Shown here in pieces: positions 1-11,712 of a DNA stretch of 41,296 nt; position 1 is the first letter of the stretch; each line of letters starts with the position of its first letter. The translations under genes and the position numbers were made by a program. This DNA is from Bimuria novae-zelandiae CBS 107.79 (lineage: Eukaryota > Ascomycota > Dothideomycetes > Pleosporales > Didymosphaeriaceae). Below the pieces are notes generated by a model, which searched no databases, was not told the DNA's origin, and worked only from the letters and a program-made list of their open reading frames with translations. The stretch is taken from NCBI GenBank assembly GCA_010015655.1, contig ML976763.1, positions 53,990-95,285 on the forward strand. The letters are read 5' to 3'.

Positions 1-169
1 TATAAGGCTGGCGCACCTCCAGCTGCACACTATCCTAGTTAGTGCTAGCGTTAGGTCGGCACGTACTAGAGACCTCGCCTACGGCCAATCTCCATCACTC
101 AATCAATCAACTTCATCAACTATCAAGATCACACCATCTCAAAGTGACAGAATACCATTAAATCTCACA
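1..169 (+). repeat. 3' part of a Copia-type LTR (partial, window edge)
   Basis: The last ~35 bases (about 135-169) closely match the 3' end of the Copia LTRs at 18513-18737 and 36112-36335: all share ATCTCAAAGTGACAGAA and end in CA. The upstream part is only loosely similar, so this is a related LTR and not the same copy. The 5' end lies outside the window. It is unclear whether an internal retrotransposon region or unrelated flank follows. Confidence 0.5.
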
Positions 170-1528
170 AGCTTACTAATAGTTTTTAACCCCTTTACCT
201 ACTTCTTTTCTACCTTTCCCTACTCTTCCTCTACCTTTCCCTACTCTTCCTCTACCTTTCCCTACTCTTCCTCTACCTATCCTACTACCCTATTTATATT
301 TATTATTTCTTTATTTAAACCTGCCCCTAGTTCCTCTTTTTCCTTATTTACTTCCCTAGCTACCTTTACTAATGCCACCTACACCTTACGCTACTATTAC
401 CTAAACTAGTACTTAGGGCTCTTCCACGTGTACTCCTACTAGCTTTATTAAAAAAATATTAATATCTACTTCTATACCTAGGCGTGGTTGCTAATTAACT
501 TTTTATCTATATATAGCTATAATAGTTAAAACTATATTTAGTACTTCTCTGTTTAAATAGCTTCTAACCGCACAAATATCCCTATATAATAAATAATAGA
601 CTCTTAACTAAATCGCGCTACTCTATTTATAGCTTCTTATATAGTAGCTACTGTTAGCTCTTTTTTTACTTTAGGCTCTTCTATGCTCGCTAATAACTTA
701 GGCCGCTTTATACCTCTTAAATACGCTATTTATCTTATCTACTTAAGCTATAGGTTTACCTCGTCCTGCGCCTTATCCTAGATTATTATCTTAGCCTATT
801 TTTATATATTAGCCTATATCTTATCTATATTCCTAATTATTCGCACCCACCCTATCTCGCTATCTATAAATTTAGGCGTGGAATTAGCTTAATAAACCTT
901 AAAATACTACAATCCAGGACCTTAGATAAATAATTACTAATAATAAATAGTCTTATAACCTTGCTTATTACGTAACTATATACTTTTTACCCTATTTAGC
1001 TTAAATAGTCGCGTTTTTCTCTTACTAACTAATTATGCACCTTCTACTAATACTTTTTTATAAACTTTATACTTTAGAATACCTAGTAGTATTAAACTAG
1101 TTCTAACAAGTATATTAACCCGTCTATATACACTAGTAGCTAGCTAATAGGTTTAATAGCCTAATAGGGTACCTCCACCTCGCTAGCATACTAAAGTAAG
1201 TTAGTTTAACTATAGACCTCTTTTACTATAAACTTAGCTTACTTACGGGCGATTTAATAGCAACACTATAAATAATTTAAAACGTAATTAGGTAAAACGC
1301 TGTACCTGCACTCTCTATAAATTACTAATAAATATATAGGTAACTACTCTAAAAACTTACTAGCGCTACTACTTTTTACTATAATAGTAAATTTAACGCT
1401 GCTATAGTAATTACTATAATAAATTATAAATATCGCAACGCAATATTTTAGTAAACTGTTACTTAGTTTACTATATAGGTTACTATATAGGTAATAGGTT
1501 AAAAAATAAGGTTACTAACTAGGTTATA
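170..1528. other. AT-rich decayed repeat DNA, no gene recognised
   Basis: This stretch is very rich in TpA, with stops in every frame and no domain I can name, as in RIP-mutated transposons. It may be the decayed interior of the element whose LTR ends at 169. Nothing specific can be assigned. Confidence 0.5.
210..283. repeat. Pyrimidine-rich minisatellite, 21-bp unit
   Basis: Three perfect tandem copies of a 21-bp unit beginning CTACCTTTCCCTACTCTTCC occupy 210-230, 231-251 and 252-272, with a partial fourth copy after them. The tract is almost pure C/T on this strand. Confidence 0.85.
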
Positions 1529-1533
1529 GGTAA

Positions 1534-1967
1534 TGTTACGACCACGAACCCCACAAGGATGAAGAAGCCAGACAATTACGCCAAGAGAGTAATTGTTAAC
1601 GAAGTAGCAGAGTTAACGGGACCTAACGGGGCGCGGGGCAGCTTAGTTAGCAGTCACGTGACAAAGTCCCGCATAAAGGGAAGTCCCATGGGACTACAGG
1701 GCCTTGGCAGGACTACGAAGAAGGAATAGGTTAGTATATAGTGTGGCGACTTTCCTATTGTTGTTTCCTTCCTCGTAGTTAACTTATATATCTTCTGTGC
1801 GAGTACGTTCTCCTATACAGACTAATAGTTATCTTATTTATTATAAGATTGGATTGCCTAGTCGCGCTAAGTGTCGCATCAACTTATACCACTAAATAAT
1901 CCGTGAAGCACCACGATACCTTACCGCCCTAACCCGGATCGGAACAAGGTGTGAGAGCCTTATAACA
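1534..1967. repeat. Solo LTR with 5-bp target duplication
   Basis: The 434-bp block begins TGTTACGACC and ends CCTTATAACA, so its ends are the inverted pair TGTTA/TAACA. The same 5 bp, GGTAA, lies directly on both sides (1529-1533 and 1968-1972), the hallmark of LTR-retrotransposon integration. No internal region is present, so it is a solo LTR left by LTR-LTR recombination. Its base composition is near normal, unlike the TpA-rich DNA on both sides, so it probably inserted after the surroundings had decayed. The strand and the superfamily cannot be decided. Confidence 0.85.
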
Positions 1968-1972
1968 GGTAA

Positions 1973-3450
1973 TCTTTAGTGCTAGTAATTTAATTTATAT
2001 TACTACGCCTACCTACGCCCTCCCTATCGCGCTATATAGGCTTTTTAGCTCTTAGAACCCTTTATAACGTAACGTATCTTTGCTTTTATTATATATTAGT
2101 CCTTATCTTAGAATTAACTCTAGTATCTAATCGCTACCTTATTATATTTACCCTAACCCTAATGCGTAACCCTAATACTTATAACTATATAATTTTTAGC
2201 GCTATAAATTAGCTAAGACGTATAACTTAATATACTAAATTTTTAGCCTAAATTCTAAGTTAATTAGCCTACAGAAACCTAATTGGACTAAAGAATAATT
2301 ATTTATTAAAATAAGCCTACGTAACTAAGAATACGTATAGAAATTAAACTAGCGTGTATATTCTATCTTTAAGAAACCTTACCCTAAAAATAGACTTAGC
2401 CCTGTCTCTAATTACAGCCCTGGATTAGGGCGAAAAGAAAAATTAATTAGGGGGGTTAGGGTTAGACGGATTGCCCCCTCGAGGCGCGCGTAACTCGGAC
2501 TAGTAGCTACTAGTTTAGGACGGGCTTGGCACCAATTGGGCCGTATTAGTGGGGTTATAGTAGTTAGGCCAAATTACGAAAAAATGCACACGAGCGTTCG
2601 CTTAACAGCGACTAAAACCCCGATTTAAACGGTGGCGTAAAGAATTAAGCGGGCATTTAGTTGGGCACGCTAGAGACACATACGTTAAAAGGCATATATC
2701 CTGGCGATATTTAAGGGTCTTATAGACAACATGCTAACGTTTTATACTAGTTTGGAATTCTAACCTTTAGCTAACGAGCCTACCCCTTAATAAATTATAA
2801 AATAAAAAATATAGCGAAACGCGCACTCCTTACGTTACACTAGTACAAGTTACCCTCTCCGCCTTTAATTTAAATAATTCTGCAGCTACTACTAGTGACT
2901 TTATTAGGCCCGTACCATTACTGCCGCCACTATGTTATCTCAAATTTCGTGCAGGCAGCGGAGAGCTACGGCTAAGAATGGTGGTGGCTGGAGAACCAAA
3001 GTGCCAGGAGACATTTAGAGCTTTAACTAATAAGACACACCTGCCTTTACGAACTACAGGTTAGACGTTAAGTTAGACCACAATACGTGGCTCACTTCTC
3101 TTAAGCTTACTACTGTTTCCACTAACGTCACTCCCGCATACCTGAACATGGCCAGGCATCACCCGACAATGCACACCCTCTGTAGATAGGGCCAATTGGT
3201 TGTGTGTTGTGCTATGATACTCCGGGTCTTCTAATAGGATGTGCGCTGTTCCAAATTTAGGTATGGTCGAGAACGAAGCTTGCCATCGGGGATCCTAGCA
3301 GCCATGGCGCTGAGGGTGGGGTTACCTTCGCAGAGGGGACAACACTGTACCAATATATGAAAACCTTAATTGCCTTCAACTCTTTATTCACATTTCCAGG
3401 CAAAACAACACATATGTCCACCACTTTTATTTCACGATCTGACTTTGCCT
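1973..3450. other. Decayed repeat DNA grading into normal-composition DNA, no gene recognised
   Basis: 1973-2450 is TpA-rich with stops in all frames. A fragment near 2280-2400 reads vaguely like a Trp-containing DNA-binding helix but cannot be assigned. Short telomere-like units (CCCTAACCCTAA near 2152 and GGGTTAGGG near 2456) are isolated. From about 2900 the composition normalises, leading into the upstream region of the ADH stub. Confidence 0.4.
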
Positions 3451-3518
3451 TTCATCTCAGCTGAAGTTCAACCCTTCTCCAGCATCCAATCACCTGCCAG
3501 CAGATTACGTCGATCATA

Positions 3519-3800
3519 ATGGCACCCGATATCCCGAAAGAACAATGGGCGCAGGTCATCGAGAAAACTGGCGGTCCCTCGCATGGTCAAAATCGCCCGT
3601 ACACGGGCCACGCGGAATCAGCCAATCTCTTTCCCGCAACTCGCAGCAACCTCGATAGCACCAATCGCAACGAAAGAATTCTTCTCCATGCTACTCACAT
3701 GTTCGGTCGAGTGATATCCACGTTATCTTGCTACGTTCCGAAGCTTCTCGGCGTGCTGAGTAGCTGGGTGGTTAAAGTTGTGCGGCGCTATCAAGACTAG
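3519..3800 (+). pseudogene. Alcohol dehydrogenase N-terminal stub cut by a transposon terminal repeat
   Basis: The first 20 residues (MAPDIPKEQWAQVIEKTGGP) match the conserved start of fungal zinc-dependent, NAD-linked alcohol dehydrogenases, which interconvert ethanol and acetaldehyde in the cytosol. The family is about 350 aa and would continue with the segment leading to the catalytic Cys/His motif. Here homology stops at 3574, exactly where a sequence related to the piggyBac-type terminal repeats at 16587 and 19136 begins. The remaining ~73 codons are therefore transposon-derived or unrelated sequence read by chance. No rest of the gene is visible downstream. The start has a good ATAATGG context. 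The stub cannot encode a working enzyme. Confidence 0.75.
3575..3627 (+). repeat. Lone piggyBac-type terminal repeat (third family member)
   Basis: Over 37 bp it matches the terminal repeat of the element at 16587 at 31 positions (both begin TCCC, and share CGCATGG and CACGGGCCAC). A GCCAATC box follows at about the same distance as in that element's right end. No partner repeat is visible downstream, so only one end of the element remains. Confidence 0.65.
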
Positions 3801-4843
3801 TAGCGTGCACTATGCACAATCGATCCGGAACACCACAAACCTACCATTGATTTAGTACTTTCCCCCGCCCATGCATACCTTCAGCTGGAAACTCTTGCGC
3901 CAAGTTTAAACGGAGCTTGATCTCGTTATCGCTGACTCTCAACTCAAGTTGCAAAACGTTAAATAATTACGAGCATATGTCGTCTCCTCCGGTATGCGAG
4001 GGTTGAGGGAACCAAACGTTGGTTGCGCGGTCAAGATGTCAGAGGTGAATCGTAAAGCACGTGCTCGCTAAACGTTTTTGTTTGCCTCACATAGGCGGAG
4101 GATGAACAAGCTTTAGGGCCGATTCTTGCACGGGGCATAGATACCAGCATCACTATTATGGATCACCCTGGACATGATGAATCGCCGAGCTGAGCCGTAA
4201 TAGCGACCAAGATCGCCTGATAATGCGATGACGTTGTCGGCGAGGTCCCAGAAGAAGCATGCGGTGGGCTCTGACTGGCTGGATGTTGTCACATGCCAGA
4301 CCTCTCTCATCGGCTAGAAACTATCTTATAGTAGAGTCTTGCGAGCTCTCGGGAATCCCATTAACACTAACGGAGATAGTCCGATACGAGATTCCCCGCA
4401 TTCAGATACGGTCTTAGGCGAATATACAAGCCACATCTTATTGACCAACCGACATCCGATAAGCTACTGCTTATGCTCGTCGTCGTATTTCCACGCATTG
4501 AGCTTCGCGCGGTCTTGCCACTAAGCGCACCGTCATAATACAGAAAAATGATAACGATCACGACACGCACTGGTGATAACCGGAAGACCACAGTTCATGC
4601 CGCGTCGCGCTATGCTGAAGAGCTTAGATGCTGTATAATAATCCAAGACCCTGAAATTTACGGCATTGGATCCGATTGGGCTTTACTTGCAACGGACCGC
4701 GATGCTAAGTTAGCGATATTAGTGAACGATGCAAGAAATCGAATGCAGTAAAAAATGCCGAAAGTAATTTGAAATCATCTGTAATGCCGATGACGCAAAG
4801 TAACTTTAGATAAACATGACCTTCGCCATGTTTAAACGTATAT
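3801..4843. other. No confident gene; small unrecognised ORFs
   Basis: The composition is normal, unlike the RIP-affected zones. Short open frames at 4113-4310 (minus) and 4548-4751 (plus, starting MITITTRTGDNRK) show no domain that I recognise. They may be exons of eroded host genes, but no splice chain supports this. Confidence 0.3.
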
Positions 4844-5452
4844 ATGCAGCGCGGTTATCTTGAAACCTTAAGAGTGACTAATGATCCGACATACCACCAC
4901 GAATCCATATTTTTCAGCATGCCACGGAGCCTACAGAACCCCCCACGGCATGACCAGTCTATTTTTCGCATATATAACTATGATCCTTCGAATGGTCTCA
5001 ATCTAAAAGAGCCAATTCATCCTCTATTCGAAGAGAACATTGGGCAATATGATCAAAACGAAGACCAAATTTGGAATCACCCCGGCCTTGGTATTCAGCG
5101 CAATTTCGAAACTCCAGACGAGCCCCAGCATCTAGTGCAGCAATCAATTGGAGTGGAAACCCAAGATCGGTTTGAAGGTGATTGCCCTCTAAGACTGTCG
5201 AAATGAAACTCTAATAGTGTGCAAGAGGAAATCGAAGCTGTGAAGGACTCGGCACGCGAGCGATATGAAACGTTCCACGCAAGAATGGTGGAGTGGAATA
5301 ATTTCGCGAAAGGGTTAAATTGCAGTATGCAGAGAGCCTATGGGTTCCTAAGTCTTGGAGAGTATGAAAAGGCGGAAAAGGTTTTCGAGCGCGTGATTAG
5401 AACAACTGATGAGTTTCTGAGAGACAACTCTTCCCGAAGCAGCACCAGTTGA
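4844..5452 (+). pseudogene. Hypothetical protein, ~202 codons, one in-frame TGA
   Basis: Two open segments (4844-5203 and 5207-5452) lie in one reading frame and are separated only by a TGA at 5204-5206. Together they give a polar protein with an acidic, Asn/Gln-rich first half and a helical second half. The part around YGFLSLGEYEKAEKVFERVI has the look of a TPR-type helix pair, with Gly-Glu-Tyr at a turn and a following Lys-Ala. The TGA could be a CGA mutated by C-to-T, so the gene is either recently disabled or misread. I do not recognise the family, and no neighbour suggests a role. Confidence 0.4.
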
Positions 5453-5676
5453 TATTTTGGGTTCCACATACGACGTCGTGCTTTAGCTTTCAGGGTTGGT
5501 GTTCATCAAAGCACACAAGATTCCTGGCGAACTTCGTAGCATAACTATGTGATGAAGTAACTGGCACTGAACAGACGTGCACTCATAATTCCAGCTTAGC
5601 TTTAAAACGATAACAGTGACAGCAAAAGTTTTTCAAATTATATAAAAACCCGCCATTTTTAGTTGCCATCTTTCAA

Positions 5677-6233
5677 TTAAGTGCAGACATAGTTTCTCCT
5701 GGGTAATTCTCGCCTTTTGAGCGCAACAATAATGTGATCTGTCCAAGCTTCAATCTTGTTCCAATCTCTAGAACCGCCCTCCTTGAAACCACAGACCATG
5801 CTACACATTAATCGGGAGCAACATGTGACATTCTCTCTATTTAACCTCCCCCAGCCAACAGTACATGCACCGATACCGTCCCATCGAGGATCTTTTGTAG
5901 GTCGTTGTAAATGAGTTTTTCCTCTCGTTTCCGTCACCTATGTCTTATCAATTTTCGCAAAGTTTTAGTAGAGCCAACAGAGAATGCAAACAGAGGTTTA
6001 GAGGTTAGAACCTCGTTGGTAGTGACGAAGCTGGTGGCATCGCTCAGCCAGTGTGCGCCGTGAACCGGGGACCCGATGATGATGGCAGTATATTTGTTAA
6101 GAGTAGAGACGTCGAATTCGTGCATGTCTTGACCCTTAGTCGGCGGTAATTGCTCAGCTACGTGAGAGGATATGTGCCTGGCAACGTCAGCAGTGCTGCC
6201 GTGCTCGGTACAGTATAGAATCAAGATAGTCAT
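5677..6233 (-). pseudogene. Flavodoxin-domain protein, broken
   Basis: The frame starting at 6233 opens with MTILILYCTEHGSTADVARH, the FMN-phosphate-binding loop pattern (T-x-H/T-G-x-T/S) of flavodoxin-domain proteins of the HemG/flavodoxin type. It continues with the GSPVHGAHW loop (compare GSPVHGG in that family) and the FSVGSTKTLRK segment. A TGA near residue 100 interrupts the frame. Downstream in the same frame lies KREEKLIYNDLQKILDG, and then in another frame GGSRDWNKIEAWTDHI, which resembles the family's C-terminal Asp-Trp plus helix. An intron near 5855 is possible, but no splice choice repairs the TGA, so I call it a pseudogene. The predicted role would be FMN-dependent electron transfer or quinone/protoporphyrinogen redox chemistry. 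Confidence 0.6.
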
Positions 6234-6239
6234 ATTATA

Positions 6240-7222
6240 GTTGAGCTAGAGATTGTCATCTGCATACTTTTCATGTGGGTAGTGATAAATATAATCTTCC
6301 AATTGTATGAACCCATGAACGTGAGACTCGGTATGTTTTGGTGGAATGATGTCGCATGCGTGTTGCCTACCACCAGATATCGGTATCAGATACCTAAGTT
6401 ATTCACATCTCATAGAGATTCTTTCCCAGATCAATCTCTCTCTACCCGTCTAAAGGTGGATGCACAAGTAACCGTCAAATTTTCAAATGAATAGCGATAA
6501 CATTTGTCGTGATAGCACGAATGCCACGAGTCTATGCACACGATGCCAGCGGAAGCCCCGGATCCCGCGTACCTTGTCACTGATCTGCCACGCAGAAGAC
6601 CAGACTATCCCGGTTCATGTCTTACAAGGGTAAGGCTGGAAGTCCATCGACGTATGTATGTGAGAAGACTAAGCGTATTATTTGACAGATGCAGTGGGAG
6701 ATCGTGGGAGCGAATACGAATACCCAGCTGAATTTTGTGTTACGTAGAGTCCGCAGCAATGGATCCTTCAGATGTAGTTAGGTGTGCGCTGCAGGGTGAA
6801 GAGATCACTCCACCCGGATAGACCCGGGTCTCGACGTCTCTAGCACTTGCAAGCTCCAGTAGTTCTCTGTCGCCACCAAAACTAGGGGATCTGAGCTAGA
6901 AAGACCTGTGGTGTCATTCAATTATCAACTCATCTCCGGTCATTGCGAGGTCGTGATGTTCGTCAAGTTAGTGACATGGTTTAATACATCCCCCTAACCT
7001 CTGACTTGCCGACTAACATCGCAAGCCTAGACACTATCATTCGCCCTTCGTTAGCTCAAAACTTTCTCAAGCTCACCATAATGAGAACGCGACACCACCA
7101 AACATGATGATGATTTATTGTCCAAAACTTTTCGCTTAAAACATTTATGATCCTGGTATTTCCACAATGCGGCCAGTTCTTACTAAGGGTCACTACGCAA
7201 GCACACTTACAATATAGATACA
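6240..7222. other. No recognisable gene
   Basis: Open frames at 6273-6494 and 6534-6731 are short and show no motif that I recognise. The composition is near normal. I see no RNA gene here. Confidence 0.35.
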
Positions 7223-7432
7223 ATGACGGAAGACGGAACCAGGATCTGGCGCCTCTTGTCTGTTACGACTGACCGCATTCGTACCGAGGCTAACCAAAGC
7301 GATCCCGACCTGCGGCGTCTTGTCTTGTTGTACAACACGCTGAATACCAACATAATATCCGCCCAAAAATTGTCACCTGAACTTGAGTTAGACGATAATC
7401 CGGGAGATCTTATGTGTGATGGTAAAGTATAG
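7223..7432 (+). CDS. Small hypothetical ORF (69 aa)
   Basis: The ATG has a good fungal context (ATACAATGACG). The predicted product is polar and acidic at the end (ELELDDNPGDL), with no domain that I recognise, no signal peptide and no membrane segment. It lies about 140 bp upstream of the acidic-protein remnant and could be a first exon of it, but no matching splice pair was found. It may be a chance ORF. Confidence 0.25.
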   Translation: MTEDGTRIWRLLSVTTDRIRTEANQSDPDLRRLVLLYNTLNTNIISAQKLSPELELDDNPGDLMCDGKV

Positions 7433-7570
7433 AAGCTTGGGCCACCTGCGTACGTGTGGCCCGTGCACGTGACTCACGTGATCCATAGTATATAGCTCCA
7501 TAGAGTAGCTTCTCAATCAAAACAACGATTGCCTCAACACTCTTTTTTCGACGTCACATTATGGTGCGGA

Positions 7571-7980
7571 ATGAGTGAGTCCATCATCTCAACGTTTCCG
7601 ACAACCCTGGAGATCCCGACAACGAATCCGAAGATTGGGGATTCTAAGGATCCCGATAACGAATCGGATGATTCAGAAGATGACTATTATATAGAAAAAT
7701 CTGAAGAAGCAGCCGAAATTCCTTTGTTCCCCGAGGGCGGGATGAATTTCGAAGCTTCGCAGGCGTTGGATCGAGGCATATAAAGGTATGTGTTCACGCA
7801 ACGATTAGTCTCGTATTTGCTAATATGTCCATTCGTCACTCTACAGCACTCAATCCTTTGCACACAGGAAGAAGCAGACGAGGAAGATGGAAGAGAAGAA
7901 GTGTGGGTACTTCATGACTACCGTGGTAAATGCAATAATTGTGACGAGGGGAGGGAAGGCGTAGCTACATTGTGTGCATA
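7571..7980 (+). pseudogene. Acidic protein remnant with internal repeat, one candidate intron, cut by the element at 7981
   Basis: The open frame from ATG 7571 ends at TAA 7781. It contains a very acidic run (DPDNESDDSEDDYY). Just upstream, in a different frame, a near-copy reads GDPDNESEDW, so a duplicated acidic unit has been put out of frame by an indel. A textbook intron follows (GTATGT at 7786, CTACAG ending near 7846, about 60 nt). The next block encodes another acidic segment (EEADEEDGREEVWV) and runs into the terminal repeat at 7981. The reading phases do not join, which supports a broken gene. I do not recognise the family. Confidence 0.4.
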
Positions 7981-7998
7981 CAGTTAACCCCACCACAC
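7981..7998 (+). repeat. Left terminal inverted repeat of the two-gene element
   Basis: CAGTTAACCCCACCACAC is identical to the inverted right end at 12820-12837. Inward of it lie CCACCAAC and GTTGGTG boxes like those clustered at the right end. Confidence 0.85.
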
Positions 7999-8205
7999 TT
8001 CAACTTGAGCCCACCAACTAATTTCCCGGGGGCCCAAGCGCGTTGGTGCGGCCATCTATTAGATAGTAGAGTTTAGTCAGCTATTGGTGGCTTTAGCTTT
8101 TTAAATAGCCAACCCACTAAGGTCCCCATCAAAATTCTCCCAACACACTTTGCTCGCTAAGACTGCCGAAAAAATAAGTTAAGTTGTTAAGAACACATTG
8201 CGAAC

Positions 8206-11200
8206 ATGTTGCTAACAACATTAGGTGATACATTAGATATTACTGAGAGCCGAGAGCTCCTATCTGACATAGAGAACGAAATATCATATAACAGTGATAT
8301 TGACGAGTTTGTTGTGGGAGAATCTACAGAGAGAACACAAGAAGGTTCCTCTGCTGATGCCTGGGAGGAGGAAAGGAGCGATACTGAGGCAAGAGCAACA
8401 TAGCGTCATGTTAGGAACATGTTCTCATCTTCATCTAGGATGTAGGGGTCTCTGTTACGGCGCTGACCTCTGGGGCGCACAACCCTCTTACAACAGGGAC
8501 AATCACCCACACTGCTCTCCTTCCAGAATACCCCCAAACGTCTGAGTCCGGGTATACGTACTGTGTCCATGTAGATCCTACTAGGGCCACCGCGGAGATG
8601 GTGCTCCAAGATGTCCAACAGGTAACAACCCTTCCCCAACATGTTGTCAACACGTTAACAAGCTATCAGTTCCAATATTGTCAGAAACAGAAGGGTCCAG
8701 CTAAGCGCACAACATCTGCCTATCTAGGTGGACCAGCAACAAGGTATCGATATAAGTGTACAGGAATAAAGCATTGCGAATTCCTTAAAAATACGTTAGC
8801 AACGCTTTCACACACCCATGTTACCAATAAGATGTGGGAGCAGATGAAGAGCGCTCGCTTAAATATATACAGGTCTGAGCTAGACCCACAGAAAAAGAGA
8901 TCTACAGCGTAGGTATTCTTAACTAGTATTAAACAGGTTCTCACTAGGTATAGGCTCTACCAGGCTATAACGCATTAATTTAGCAACAGAACTGCGTGTG
9001 TATTTACAAGGCCTACATGTAGACCAGTTCTCCGCCAGATGAGAGAGCCGGTAAGCGACAACAATTCTAGAACACGTTAACAACCTGTTAAGAAGGTATC
9101 TAGGCTGTTTCTGGGGAGCGCCTCTAGTATATTAGGTGCAGAAGTTGGACGCTATCAAATAAATTAGAAGGGCACATGTATAGGGTTGTTAGGGATCAGT
9201 ACAACACTCAACACCTCCAGAACCTATTTAATAATAGGTTACCCCAGGATCCAGAGCAAACAGAGACGTGTGGTACTATCCTGTCAACAAGGTCAAAACT
9301 TCAAGACTATAGTAATAAAGTCACTTCTTAACAGCTTATGAACACCTTACTAACGTGTTTATAAGATAATAATTATCCTTAAGGGAAGGGGAATCTTATG
9401 TGGGCCTCGTGTAAGGTTCAGTTCAACATTATTATACCTGTATACGTAAGCGAGTGCCCCTACTATACGTTTACGTCAGAGGGTACACACACACACCCTC
9501 CTCCTCCACCTTCAAGGACTCCTAAAGCTCTTTCAAAGGAGATAGTATCTCTTATTCACCGAATAAACGATCCAAGCATGACTATTAGTATACATGTTTT
9601 CTAAACACGTTCTAGACTATTTACTAACGTGTTAGCTTCCTTTCTTAAGTCACCGTTCCTTAGGGAACTTTATAGGAACTATAACAAGCCTTCTTTTACA
9701 CAGATACATTAATCGCTTGTAAACATGGATCGTCTTGCTTAGGTTATATATCGCGAGAAGCTTATTCTGTTTCCTGCTGGTCAGGACCTCGCTAGGGTAG
9801 AGTTTGAGATGAAATTAAGGCACCAAGACCTAGAAGAGGTACGCAAGCCATTCAAAACGCACTTACATCTAGTCTCTAATGTGTTTAGGCGTATATTAGG
9901 GAAATATACACCAATAACCTAGGCAGCATCGTTCTAACTATGCATAAACCACAAGCTATTGTTTTTGCAAGCCTACAGACATTTCAGGTCAATCTCTCCT
10001 TTAAGCGAGTAGCGCGTGGGTTCCACGAGCTTATCTTTGCATACTTCCATGAGCAGCATGGCAAACGTAAGTAAACGTGTTCACAACTTGTTGGTATCCC
10101 GTTGCTAACCCTTTCTAGTGTTTACTCTCGCTCGAATGTATATCAACTGTGAGAAGCGACGAATATATCAAAAGTGCTTTGAAATCTTGTTCAAACACGT
10201 TTCTCAATGTGCTCAGAAAGATACAAGGTGGAAGCATCTACATAATAATGGCTTTATTAGTGTTACTGTTGATATAGATGGGAAACAAATAAGTAGTACG
10301 TAATAAGAACCTATTCTAAACATGTTGCTGACTGGTTATAGAAGGGTTCGGACGCTATCTCTAGTCGATTGATTCCAACAGCCGCCCCTGGCAGTGGCAA
10401 CTTCAAAATACAGTTAAATTCTGTACAGCGCACTTTCTACGAAGCATTAAAAGAGCAACTCTTAGGATTAATCCAGAGTTTGATTTTGTACGCGGTCGAA
10501 TAGCAGCTCTCCTTACCTACCAAAGCTAGGAAGAATATGACACTCTTTGCGAGCAACTAATTAGTAATCTAATCGCAACCAGTTCTAAACATGTTAATAA
10601 CAACTCCTTAGAGCACGAGAGCCCAACTGTTAGCAGCTGGGCAAGACACAAGCGCAATATAGTAATTGTAGCAGGGCTTAACAGAAATATTACATTAATA
10701 ACCTAACGCGATTGGAATATACTAGAGGCTACTTCTAATCACGTTGAGCAGTCTGCGAAGAAGTCCTATTCGTTTGGCAAGGCTTTACGCCTTCTGCCAG
10801 CGATTCAAGCGTAAGACCCACTCATATTGTGTTTAGAACGCGTTGCAAACATCATGCTAATTCTTTCTAGGGCTCAATTGCTTGATCAAAGGGATATTGA
10901 TCAGTGGAGTACTCGAGTTCAAAGAGACATACGCCATGGCCAGCGTTCTCAAGGCCTTGCCTCTCGGTATAGTAACGCAATGGCTAGACAGAGTAGGTTA
11001 CATTACGAACTTGTTCAAAGCGTGTTACTAACACCTCCAGAACGTAAACGTCAGCAACACCTCGATAGAGGCATAGATTATAATTCTGACGATGATGGGG
11101 AGGATGCTATCTTGTTTCAGGCTTCCTCCTCTGGCTATGTTCGAGCTAGAAGCACCTCAAGGCAAAGGCTAAGGCTCAGTAGGCACCCTACGCCTGCACT

Positions 11201-11477
11201 AGTTACTCAAACAGCAACCCAAGACAGCGATTCAAGCTCTACAACAACGCCAACCCCATCACAACTTGTTACGATTCCGTTCAGATCACCTTCGTCGCAA
11301 CTAAGCCTTCAACGTCAAGTACTCCAACAAAATCTTAATGCTCAACCACATATGAAATCCCTTGACGAAAGAGATAGGGAATCAATTGTACGAAGGCGCG
11401 AGCTGGAGAACGAGAAGCTTGAAATAGAGCTAGAAATGCTTAGAAGTGAGAGAGCAAAGAAAACAAGCGAGCATTGA
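8206..11477 (+). pseudogene. Mutator-like transposase gene, 11 exons, 8 nonsense codons
   Basis: A phase-consistent model joins 8206-8388, 8439-8621, 8670-9050, 9104-9311, ~9384-9587, 9636-9838, 9889-10066, 10119-10295, 10342-10563, 10612-10810 and 10871-11477, giving about 915-920 codons. In order it shows an acidic N-terminus, a Cys/His cluster (YKCTGIKHC, then SHTHV), a second Cys segment with PTCRP, and a GTHTHPPPPP zinc-knuckle-like stretch near residue 350. A Mutator-type catalytic region follows, with VNLSFKRV in place of the D-x-T/S-F motif, VDIDGKQ for the second Asp, and C-T-A-H-F. A Ser/Thr/Gln-rich tail ends in a charged coiled coil. Stops at 8910, 8976, 9125, 9710, 9740, 10362, 10527 and 10704 are all TAA/TAG and fit lost Gln codons. 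There are no frameshifts. The exon-5 acceptor (9365 or 9383) is uncertain. The start ATG lies inside an AACATGTT motif and could be wrong. Confidence 0.65.
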
Positions 11478-11712
11478 CGTAAATTAGTGTTAGGAATGCA
11501 TTGTAAATGTATTCAGAACGCGTTCATGTTTATTACCTGAATTGGTTTGGAGATACGGCAGTATAGAGTTAATTGCTGCTAGAACTACCTAACCTGTGGT
11601 CATTGATCTGAGAACATGTTGGGAACACGTTGGAAGTGTCTTGAGAACTGATTGATTCTGTGGAAGCCTGGTTTTGATGATGTTTAGAACATGATCTGAA
11701 CTGGATGTGAAT
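11478..11712. other. Interval between convergent genes (3' ends)
   Basis: It holds the 3' ends of both element genes and further palindrome copies (11517, 11613, 11624). No open frame of interest is present, and I see no obvious terminator. Confidence 0.5.

Noticed and set aside
2150..2470. Telomere-like CCCTAA/TTAGGG units
   Set aside because: Only one to two units occur at each place, in opposite orientations and with no array, so this is not a telomere or a clear interstitial telomere.
8913..8947. A short intron after TAG 8910 in the transposase gene
   Set aside because: The frame reads straight through to the next conserved Cys segment without it, and the interval would be only 24-35 nt.
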